Positions 20,206-27,543 of a stretch of DNA of 64,000 nt are shown here, piece by piece; position 1 is the stretch's first letter; each line of letters opens with the position of its first letter. This DNA is from Ascidiimonas meishanensis. Its GTDB lineage: Bacteria > Bacteroidota > Bacteroidia > Flavobacteriales > Flavobacteriaceae. The notes below the pieces were generated by a model. That model saw nothing but the letters and a program-made list of their open reading frames with translations, made no database searches and was not told where the DNA came from. A program made the translations under genes and the position numbers. Location of the stretch: the NCBI RefSeq assembly GCF_037782385.1, contig NZ_JBBEXD010000007.1:1-64000 (forward strand), in the 5' to 3' direction.

Positions 20206-20247
20206 ATAAAATTATAAGTTTCTACAAAACCAAATATAACAAAATAT

Positions 20248-21438
20248 TTAAAGCAAGGCTAAAACAGTGGTGCCTTTTCCAAGTATACTTTTTACCCTTA
20301 TTTCTCCTTTATGAGTAGCGGCGAGTTCTTTACAAAGAATGAGGCCCAAACCTGAACCCGGTTCATTAGCAGTTCCTTGCTTTGACGTCATTTTAGTTAA
20401 CTCGAAAAGGTTTTTCATAGCAGCTTTAGAGATGCCAATTCCATTGTCATCTACCTTGAAAACTAATAATGTTGAGAGTTTTTTTGCACTTATGTGTATG
20501 GTGCCATTTTGTGGAGTATATTTAATAGCATTATTTATTAGATTAGATAAAATAGATGTAACGATGTTTTTATCTAAACTTCCCGTTAGTTCTTTAGGGC
20601 ATCTATTAATAAGTTTTATTCTTTTCTGTGCAGCCAGTTCTTCATAGATACTAATAGATTCATCTATAAGATTCTTTGCATTTAAGGTTTCTTTATTGAC
20701 TGTAATACCTCCTTTTTGCAGAATAGCCCAAGACAATAGATTTTGAGTTAGTTGATAGTTCTTATGGGCGGCTTTATGTAAAGTGATAACATACTTTTTT
20801 ATCTCGTCTAGGGTTAAACTATCAAAGTTATCAGTCAAAATATCTGCATAACCTAGCATAATGTTGTAAGGCCCTCTAAGGTCATGCGCAATAATAGAAA
20901 AAAAACGTTCTAAAGAAGAATTAGCAGCATTTAGTTTATTATTTAAATCTTTTTCAATGTCCAATGAACTGGCAATTTCATTACGTTGTTGATTTACTAT
21001 TGAGTTAGTATGGCTCAATTCTAACGCAAATCTCTGATTTTTTTTATAGGCAACATAAATAAACATAGCCACAATGCATAGTGCGGCAAGAATAACCAGT
21101 AAAAACATACGTAAATTTTCTGCCCTTTCTAGTGAATATTGTTTTACTTTATTATCCTGTTTTAGCTTTTGATTTTCTTTAAGGTTGGTTTCTGATTTTT
21201 GTTCAGACTGTAACTCCAAGTCGTAATAAATAGTACTAGAGGTATAGGCAAGGCTATTATCAAGTACGGTGCTTTCTTCAATAAAAAATTTATGTAAATC
21301 TTGAGTTTCCTTTTTTGTGGAAGATAAATTTACCCAGCTATTTTCCAAATATGCAGAGTTCTTTATATAAGAAGCATGTAAAGAAGTATATATTAGTAAA
21401 AGGATTAATAAGATATTGTTTTTCATTTTTAAAGACAA
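20248..21438 (-). CDS. membrane sensor histidine kinase
   Basis: 396-aa sensor kinase. Residues 1-22 are a signal sequence, followed by a short periplasmic region of about 85 residues with no recognised sensor fold, then one membrane helix (about 111-131) and a coiled linker. HisKA follows with FFSIIAHDLRGPYNIML (His185), then HATPase (NLINNAIKYT, GIGISKAAM, GSGLGLILCKEL). The region before the membrane helix is too short for the TPR array often seen in kinases that partner LytTR regulators in this phylum. An alternative start is Met5. It is upstream of and probably cotranscribed with the response regulator. Confidence 0.92.
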   Translation of the reverse strand: MSLKMKNNILLILLLIYTSLHASYIKNSAYLENSWVNLSSTKKETQDLHKFFIEESTVLDNSLAYTSSTIYYDLELQSEQKSETNLKENQKLKQDNKVKQYSLERAENLRMFLLVILAALCIVAMFIYVAYKKNQRFALELSHTNSIVNQQRNEIASSLDIEKDLNNKLNAANSSLERFFSIIAHDLRGPYNIMLGYADILTDNFDSLTLDEIKKYVITLHKAAHKNYQLTQNLLSWAILQKGGITVNKETLNAKNLIDESISIYEELAAQKRIKLINRCPKELTGSLDKNIVTSILSNLINNAIKYTPQNGTIHISAKKLSTLLVFKVDDNGIGISKAAMKNLFELTKMTSKQGTANEPGSGLGLILCKELAATHKGEIRVKSILGKGTTVLALL

Positions 21439-21703
21439 TTAACTTGGGGCACAGACCTTCAAAAGAAACTATTTTTTGTATTAAGAGTATGATGCCAATA
21501 ATAGAGATTTAATATTTTTGACATACATAAGGCTTAATAATTTAAAAGCATACATGTCTTATGAGACTAACTTTTAAGAATTTTCATAACAAATAAATGT
21601 TGTTTTGCATACTACTCAACGGTGGTTGTTTTTCTTAACCAAGTGTTTTGAAATAGTGTTTTGTGTTTCATCATATAAAACTACATTTAAAAAATAATCA
21701 ATA

Positions 21704-22198
21704 TTATGCAGTGGTATCATTTAGGTATGGCTCGTACTCTTTTTTTAGTGATTTAATAACAATAGTAAGATGGTTTTCAACTGTTTTTGGTTTGATTTGC
21801 ATAATTTCTGCAATCTCTTTAACCTTATAATTCATTATTCTTTTTAAATAAAATACTCTTTTCTGTCGTTCGGGCATTTTATCGATAGATTTCATAATTC
21901 TATCTTCTAGTAGAAAATCATTTCTTAAAGGGTTTGTTGGTACTTCACAATCCAGGGAATGATGTTTTATTTTATTCTTTTTTAGTTGATTGTAAGTGCT
22001 AAATTTAATCGCTTGATATAAGAATCCCAGTTTATTATTTATTTTGTCATCATCGTTCTGATATCTTGAATGAATAGAAACAAAAACATCCTGTGTAATA
22101 TCTTGAGCCATATCTTCGTCTCTACATATCTTAAATGCATATTGTTTTAAAAGATCGTAATTGTCCAAAAAAAGTTCACAAATGTTCTTATTCTCCAT
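21704..22198 (-). CDS. ECF RNA polymerase sigma-70 factor
   Basis: Sigma factor of the extracytoplasmic-function class. Region 2 is at the N-terminal half (AFKICRDEDMAQDITQDVFV), region 4 at the C-terminus (LKRIMNYKVKEIAEIMQIKP followed by TVENHL). I chose the internal ATG at 22198 (MENKNIC, 164 aa) because it fits usual ECF lengths; the frame is open back to 22252 (182 aa). No anti-sigma gene with a FecR domain adjoins it, so its control is not visible. The HTH (VKEIAEIM..KPKTVENH) is intact. Confidence 0.9.
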   Translation of the reverse strand: MENKNICELFLDNYDLLKQYAFKICRDEDMAQDITQDVFVSIHSRYQNDDDKINNKLGFLYQAIKFSTYNQLKKNKIKHHSLDCEVPTNPLRNDFLLEDRIMKSIDKMPERQKRVFYLKRIMNYKVKEIAEIMQIKPKTVENHLTIVIKSLKKEYEPYLNDTTA

Positions 22199-22584
22199 TA
22201 ACAGTTTTTTAATTGGAAATTTTCTGGTTGAAAAAGCCTCCAAGGGGATCAAACAAGTTTTAGACTAAGATATTAAAATTAAATATAATAGGGATAATTT
22301 AGTAAAATAAATGAATAGTAATAAGTGGGATTAAGTGTTGAGAGGATGGTCTAATATCTTAATAACTGAATTTTGAAAATTTTAATGGCTAAAAGCTTAG
22401 TTTATTTCATTTTTTAGAGAATATTACATCTTATTTATTTTAGATGTAGGCAACAAAAATATCAGGCTGTATTCCATGACTATTGGAAAGGTAATTGCAT
22501 ATGAGAAAACAAAGCTATAAATACAAACCTGATATTTAGTTATTATTATTATGACTAAATGGACGCAAATTCAATTTGTCAATT
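22199..22584. other. spacer with a 10-bp inverted repeat downstream of the glucosidase gene
   Basis: No gene is seen. The right-hand part just past the GH13 stop holds an inverted repeat (AAATATCAGG at 22457-22466, CCTGATATTT at 22528-22537) with a 61-nt loop. Its place after the last gene of the alpha-glucoside operon suggests a 3'-end structure, but it lacks a clear T tract. The left part should hold the sigma-factor promoter. Confidence 0.4.
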
Positions 22585-24267
22585 TTAGATATTCACATAA
22601 ATTCTTGCTTCCCAAGGTCTTAATGAAATTGTTGAGTTTTCTATGTAAGTCTTAGTTTCTGAATAATTGGACATAATTAATTTATAATCTTGATAAATTA
22701 CGGATAAGTTATGTGATATTTTTACATCAGACATATTAAGAATTACAAGATGTGTTTTACTCAAACCGGTTCTTGTATACGCAAACAGACTTGTGTGATC
22801 TGGAGCTATATCTTTGTAATTGCCATAGATTAAATCATCATTGTTTTTTCGAAGTGCTAACAATTCTCTATAAAAATGAAAAACAGACGTAGTATCTGTT
22901 AATTGGTTTTCTACATTTATTTCCTTATAGTTAGGGTTAATTATAAACCAACTTTTATTACCATTAGTGAAACCTGCTTGGCTATCTTTAGACCATTGCA
23001 TGGGAGTTCTACTGTGATCTCTACCAGATTTATTTAGTTCTTCTATATACGTTTCAACTTTTACACCACTTTTAAGAATTTGTGGATAATTTCCTTTCAC
23101 TTCTACATCATCAAATTCTTCAATAGATTGAAATTCATAGTTAGTCATACCTATTTCTTCTCCTTGATAAAGAAAAGGGGTCCCTTTTTGTGTCAAAGTT
23201 AACATCGCTAAAAGCTTTGCAGACAATACGCGGTATTGTGGGGAAGTACTTCCAAATTTGCTTACACTTCTAGGGTTATCGTGATTATTTAGAAAAACAG
23301 TTGGCCAATGGAAATCGTCACAAGATGCTTGTTGAGTAAATAATTTTTTAAATTCCGGCAAAGTCCATTCCTTTTGTTTCCAATTATCTCTGCCAACACG
23401 CACAATATCAAATATAAAGGCTAGATTAATTTCTTCGTTTCTTTCGTCTGTTATTTCCACAGCTAATGTATCACTTACTCCAAAAGCTTCACCAACCGTC
23501 ATCACATCATATTTAGACAGCACCTCGGCATTCATTTCTTTTAAAAATTCATGTAATCTGGGGCCGGATGCATATACGGTTTCAGGATATTTTAATTGAT
23601 AATCATTCATTTCAGGAAAGGATTGATCTTTAGAAATTAAAGTAATAACATCCATTCTAAATCCATCAACACCTTTATCAAGCCAAAATTTCATAATATC
23701 ATACACTTCTTCTCTTAGCTTAGCGTTTTCCCAATTTAAGTCTGGCTGTTTTTTAGCAAAACAGTGTAAGTAGTATTCATTGGTGTTACTATCTTTTTCC
23801 CAAGCAGAGCCACCAAAAAAAGAAGGCCAATTATTAGGTGCTTCATGTTCATTTCCAGGTTGCCATATGTAGTAATCTCTATAAGGGTTGTTTTTAGATG
23901 ATTTGCTATTCTTAAACCATTCATGTTCATCACTTGAATGGTTTACTACTAAATCAATAATAAGTTTGATATCATTTTTTTTAAGTATTTGTAGCATTTC
24001 ATCAAAATCTTCCATGGTACCAAAAGCTTCCATCACTTTGCGATAATCACGAATGTCATAACCATTATCTGCATTTGGAGAATCATAGTGAGGACTCAAC
24101 CAAACAATATCTATACCTAGCGTTTTTAGATAATCAATTTTGGAAATTATTCCTCTTAAATCTCCAATACCATCATCATTAGAATCTTTAAATGACCTAG
24201 GATAAATTTGGTATACTACTTGCTCTTTCCACCAAGTTTTTTTAATGTTTTTCATAGTTGTGATCAT
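22585..24267 (-). CDS. GH13 alpha-glucosidase, oligo-1,6-glucosidase type
   Basis: 560-aa cytoplasmic glycoside hydrolase of family GH13 (no signal peptide). It has the full set of conserved regions: DLVVNHSS (near 105-112), GFRMDV with nucleophile Asp206, VGEAFG with acid/base Glu260, and NNHDNPR with Asp330. The QPDLN motif (174-178) marks the oligo-1,6-glucosidase subfamily. The residue after the nucleophile is Val207, which in this subfamily is associated with cleavage of alpha-1,6 bonds, so isomaltose-type sugars are plausible substrates besides alpha-1,4 ones. Trehalose-6-phosphate hydrolase is a less likely alternative. The start codon overlaps the stop of the VOC gene (ATGA), which supports the start chosen and translational coupling. 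Confidence 0.93.
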   Translation of the reverse strand: MITTMKNIKKTWWKEQVVYQIYPRSFKDSNDDGIGDLRGIISKIDYLKTLGIDIVWLSPHYDSPNADNGYDIRDYRKVMEAFGTMEDFDEMLQILKKNDIKLIIDLVVNHSSDEHEWFKNSKSSKNNPYRDYYIWQPGNEHEAPNNWPSFFGGSAWEKDSNTNEYYLHCFAKKQPDLNWENAKLREEVYDIMKFWLDKGVDGFRMDVITLISKDQSFPEMNDYQLKYPETVYASGPRLHEFLKEMNAEVLSKYDVMTVGEAFGVSDTLAVEITDERNEEINLAFIFDIVRVGRDNWKQKEWTLPEFKKLFTQQASCDDFHWPTVFLNNHDNPRSVSKFGSTSPQYRVLSAKLLAMLTLTQKGTPFLYQGEEIGMTNYEFQSIEEFDDVEVKGNYPQILKSGVKVETYIEELNKSGRDHSRTPMQWSKDSQAGFTNGNKSWFIINPNYKEINVENQLTDTTSVFHFYRELLALRKNNDDLIYGNYKDIAPDHTSLFAYTRTGLSKTHLVILNMSDVKISHNLSVIYQDYKLIMSNYSETKTYIENSTISLRPWEARIYVNI

Positions 24268-24674
24268 AAGATTTGATTGAACTCTATGCGTTCTCCATTT
24301 GGACCTAAAATATTGAAATATCTACAGCCGTTCTTCCAAAAAGGAAGGGAAACAGGTTCATTTTCGAGAATATTGAATTGTCGTTGTTTCAAATTATCAA
24401 ATACATGGTCTACATCTTCTACATCAAACGCTATATGATCTATTGAACCAGCCGTACGTTTTTTTATTTCTGGCAATTCTGAATCTGGGAGTCTATAGAT
24501 TTCAATTAGCACCTCACCACTCTTCATCATTACTACTTCTCCTTTTTCTCCATTATACTCAAAAGAAGAAGACATCACTTTTTCGAAACCAATACTTTTA
24601 TAAAATTCCTTGGATTTTTCTAAGTCAATAGTAGGGATACCAACATGTTGTATCTTTTTGATTGCAATATTCAT
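24264..24674 (-). CDS. VOC (glyoxalase/dioxygenase superfamily) protein
   Basis: 136-aa vicinal-oxygen-chelate protein with two babbab repeats. Candidate metal ligands are in place: His in QHVGIP (about residue 10), Glu in VLIEIYRL, His in SIDHIAFDV and Glu in GERIEFNQ at the C-terminus. The family includes glyoxalase I, epimerases and many enzymes of unknown substrate. It sits between the sugar transporter and the GH13 gene and overlaps the latter by four bases, so it belongs to the alpha-glucoside operon, perhaps handling a sugar-derived aldehyde. That role is inference. Confidence 0.85.
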   Translation of the reverse strand: MNIAIKKIQHVGIPTIDLEKSKEFYKSIGFEKVMSSSFEYNGEKGEVVMMKSGEVLIEIYRLPDSELPEIKKRTAGSIDHIAFDVEDVDHVFDNLKQRQFNILENEPVSLPFWKNGCRYFNILGPNGERIEFNQIL

Positions 24675-24707
24675 TTTATACTAAGATTTACAGAGTAGCT
24701 TTATATT

Positions 24708-26036
24708 TTATTGACTAAGACTAGTGTCTAAATCAACTTTTTTTGAAATGCGTAAACAAAGGATTGCAGCAATTACCCAGCAGACCCCGGCCAAGACTAA
24801 TGTATTTCGTGGGTCTCCTTGCAATAAGCTGTCATAGAACAAGGGTAAAGATAGCATCATTAATATTTGAGGAATACAAACAAAAGTGTTAAGTAGCCCC
24901 ATATAAACGCCCATTTTTTCTAGAGGAACACAAGCAGAAACTATAACATAAGGAAGGGTAGTTACCGCAGCAAATCCAATACCCATTAAAAAGCACAATA
25001 CAAAAACTAAATTAATATCTCCGGCTATTTGCATTCCTAAAAACCCAATAGCACCTATAGCAAGACTAAAAGAATACGTTTTTCTGGAGCCAATACGTTT
25101 AATAATGGCAGGCATCAGAAAAGCTATAATCATAGGAGACACATTAAAAATAGAACTCGCAATTCCTCCCATAGATACTCCTTCGCTAAATCCCGAATAG
25201 CTGGAATCTGGAGCACCATAGATATGTCTGGCTATTGAAATTGATAAAAATTGCCACATAAGAGGCATCGCTGCCCAAACCAAAAGTTGGACCCACCATA
25301 GTTGTTTCATTACTAGCGGCATAGATTTGATGGCTTCAACTATTTCAGAAAACGAATGTAAAAAACCATTTCTTTCGGCTTTATTCCGCTTAAATTCTTC
25401 CAAATCTTCAGGAGGATATTCCTTTGTTGAATAGCCGGTCCATAAAATAGAACTTACTATTACAATTGCACCTAATATAAATGCATATTTAACGAAATCA
25501 GGAACGGTATTGATCTCAGCGGTGGTAGAAAAACCAAGTTTAGTCAATATAAAAGGTAAAAACCCAATAAATAAACCACCAATTCCCACAAAAAAGGTTT
25601 GCATAGAGAAACCAAGTGATTGTTGTCTTTTTGGTAAGATGTCTCCAACCATTGCTCTAAAGGATTCCATAGAAGAGTTAATTGAGGCATCTAAAATCCA
25701 CATTAGACCAGCAGCCATCCAAACGGCAGAAGAATATGGCATGGCTACTAGTGCAATACCTGCAATAATAGCCCCAGCAGTAAAATATGGACGTCTGCGC
25801 CCCCATTTGCCCCAAGTGTTATCACCCATAGCCCCTATAATAGGTTGTACCACAAGCCCAGTAACTGGTCCAGCCAGCCATAATAAAGGTAGATTATGCT
25901 CATCTGCTCCAAGATACCTATAAATAGGACTCATATTTGCAAGTTGAAGCCCCATCCCAAATTGTATTCCCAAAAATCCAAAGCACATATTCCATATTTG
26001 AAAAAAGCTTAAGCTTGGTTTTTCTTCTGTAGCCAT
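24708..26036 (-). CDS. MFS sugar transporter (maltose/sucrose-type)
   Basis: 442-aa inner-membrane transporter with about 12 membrane helices. It resembles the SLC45-like and GPH-like MFS proteins that carry alpha-glucosides in Bacteroidota. Typical features are FGFLGIQFGMGLQLANMSPI near residues 19-38, PIIGAMGDNTWGKWGRRRPY (65-84, the family version of the loop 2-3 motif) and a second-half start after the charged central loop near 210-225. It is the first gene of the operon transporter-VOC-GH13. A 14-bp palindrome lies 10-23 bases upstream of its start, well placed for repression by the neighbouring LacI protein. Confidence 0.9.
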   Translation of the reverse strand: MATEEKPSLSFFQIWNMCFGFLGIQFGMGLQLANMSPIYRYLGADEHNLPLLWLAGPVTGLVVQPIIGAMGDNTWGKWGRRRPYFTAGAIIAGIALVAMPYSSAVWMAAGLMWILDASINSSMESFRAMVGDILPKRQQSLGFSMQTFFVGIGGLFIGFLPFILTKLGFSTTAEINTVPDFVKYAFILGAIVIVSSILWTGYSTKEYPPEDLEEFKRNKAERNGFLHSFSEIVEAIKSMPLVMKQLWWVQLLVWAAMPLMWQFLSISIARHIYGAPDSSYSGFSEGVSMGGIASSIFNVSPMIIAFLMPAIIKRIGSRKTYSFSLAIGAIGFLGMQIAGDINLVFVLCFLMGIGFAAVTTLPYVIVSACVPLEKMGVYMGLLNTFVCIPQILMMLSLPLFYDSLLQGDPRNTLVLAGVCWVIAAILCLRISKKVDLDTSLSQ

Positions 26037-26045
26037 AAAATTGTA

Positions 26046-26059
26046 TTTAAACGTTTAAA
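26046..26059. promoter_or_regulatory. LacI-type operator of the transporter operon
   Basis: Perfect 14-bp palindrome TTTAAACGTTTAAA with the central CG typical of LacI/GalR-family operators. It lies 10-23 bases upstream of the MFS transporter start codon. An identical copy precedes the lacI gene. Confidence 0.85.
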
Positions 26060-26100
26060 CTGTTGATTCCTATTATTTATTTTTAGTAACTTGATTGATT

Positions 26101-27105
26101 CTATACTACAATTAATTCACCTTTCAGTATTTCTTGAATTGATTTTTGATTTGAATTGGTGATTTCAGATATTAAAAAATCTACCGCTTTTTTACCCATT
26201 TCCTCCAAAGGTTGTTTAAAATAAGATATAGATGCAGGGAAAATTTCATAGTATTCTACCTCATCAAATCCCATAATTTGAATCTTTTCTGGGACTTTTA
26301 ATTTATTTTTGGTAGCGTATTTTAATCCAGAAAGGGTAAAAATATTGGTTGCAAATAGCAAAGCATCTATGTCAGGATTATCTTCTAATAATTCAGTTAG
26401 GGCTTTAGAAATGTTAGCGTCAATATCTGAGATACATACTTCTTTAATTTTACCATCTTTATTTAAGCCATTGGCTCGGCAAGCTTCTATAAAGCCTCGT
26501 TTTCTCTCCTGTAAATGGTAATAGCCTGTTTTTTGTGTAATAAATCCAATATTTTTCCTTCCATTCTCTATAAGTTTACTAACACAGGTAACAGTGGAAT
26601 AATAATTATCATTTGCAACATAATTAAAAGAAAGCGAAGGAAAATATCTGTCAATTAATACATAAGGAATGCCTTGACTCTTTATGGCTTTAATTTCTTC
26701 AATGCATCCTTCACAAGGAACAATAATTAAACCTTCAACTTGATGTTGTGTAAACGTATCAATTAAATGCCTGAATTTTTCGAGGTCTTCATCCATACTG
26801 CCTATTAGTAAGATATAGTTTTGTGATCTTACATTGTCTTCAATAATGCGGGCAATTTGAGCAGAAAAGGGGTTTGCTAAATCTGCAAGAACAATTCCAA
26901 TCGCTCCGCTTTTTTTAGTTTTCAAACCTTTGGCTAGCGGATTTGGACGATAATTAAGCTTTTTAGCTATAGCTCTTATCTTATGAGCAGTTTCTTTTTT
27001 AATTCTATCCGGATGTCTATTGTTTAATACATAAGAAACCAATGCAATAGATACTCCTGCATCTTTTGCAATATCACTAAGTTTTGGGTTTTTTCTAGGA
27101 GTCAT
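26101..27105 (-). CDS. LacI-family transcriptional regulator
   Basis: Regulator with an N-terminal LacI helix-turn-helix (KLSDIAKDAGVSIALVSYVL, then NNR) and a periplasmic-binding-protein-like sensor (LADLANPFSAQIARIIED, IDRYFPSL, MGFDEVEYYEIF). I chose the ATG at 27105 (MTPRKNPKLSDIA, 334 aa); the frame is open to 27123, which would add six residues. Its gene is upstream of and in the same direction as the transporter-VOC-GH13 operon. Both it and the transporter have the same palindrome in front, so autoregulation and control of alpha-glucoside uptake are likely. The inducer is probably an alpha-glucoside or its breakdown product. Confidence 0.93.
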   Translation of the reverse strand: MTPRKNPKLSDIAKDAGVSIALVSYVLNNRHPDRIKKETAHKIRAIAKKLNYRPNPLAKGLKTKKSGAIGIVLADLANPFSAQIARIIEDNVRSQNYILLIGSMDEDLEKFRHLIDTFTQHQVEGLIIVPCEGCIEEIKAIKSQGIPYVLIDRYFPSLSFNYVANDNYYSTVTCVSKLIENGRKNIGFITQKTGYYHLQERKRGFIEACRANGLNKDGKIKEVCISDIDANISKALTELLEDNPDIDALLFATNIFTLSGLKYATKNKLKVPEKIQIMGFDEVEYYEIFPASISYFKQPLEEMGKKAVDFLISEITNSNQKSIQEILKGELIVV

Positions 27106-27138
27106 ATATATTAATTGATGCAAACATAGTAAAATTTA

Positions 27139-27152
27139 TTTAAACGTTTAAA
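27139..27152. promoter_or_regulatory. LacI-type operator in front of lacI
   Basis: Second perfect copy of the 14-bp palindrome TTTAAACGTTTAAA, here 34-47 bases upstream of the chosen start of the LacI-family gene. Its presence indicates autoregulation. The remaining 390 bp up to the plus-strand gene at 27544 show no other gene or repeat. Confidence 0.85.
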
Positions 27153-27543
27153 CAACATTTACAGGTAATGATAATTTCATTATTAAAACAATACGGAGTC
27201 TCTAAAATTCAATTATTCTTTTACTCTTAAAGATCTTAACCCACACTCTTCTTATTAAATAATCAAGTCCTAATAGAATTAATTTGAAAGAATTTTTTAT
27301 CAAATAAAAAGGTAAATAAACTCAAAGTAGGAAGGGTTTCACGCGAGATTACCGAGAATTGATTTCACACATTAAGTCTAAAAATTTACATTTTCTTTCT
27401 TTTTCAATTAGGGGTAAAATGATGGTTTTAGTACTTAACTACAAATGAAGCTTATTGAATAACAAAATAGGCGTCAAAATAAAATTTCGGTTACATAAAA
27501 GCGGGATAATTAAAATAATAAAAACAATTTAAAATAAGTAGTT

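Noticed and set aside
22585..24267. Calling the GH13 enzyme a trehalose-6-phosphate hydrolase because of the nearby trehalose-type genes
   Set aside because: QPDLN and Val after the nucleophile fit oligo-1,6-glucosidase better, and the gene belongs to a separate LacI-controlled operon with a sugar transporter.
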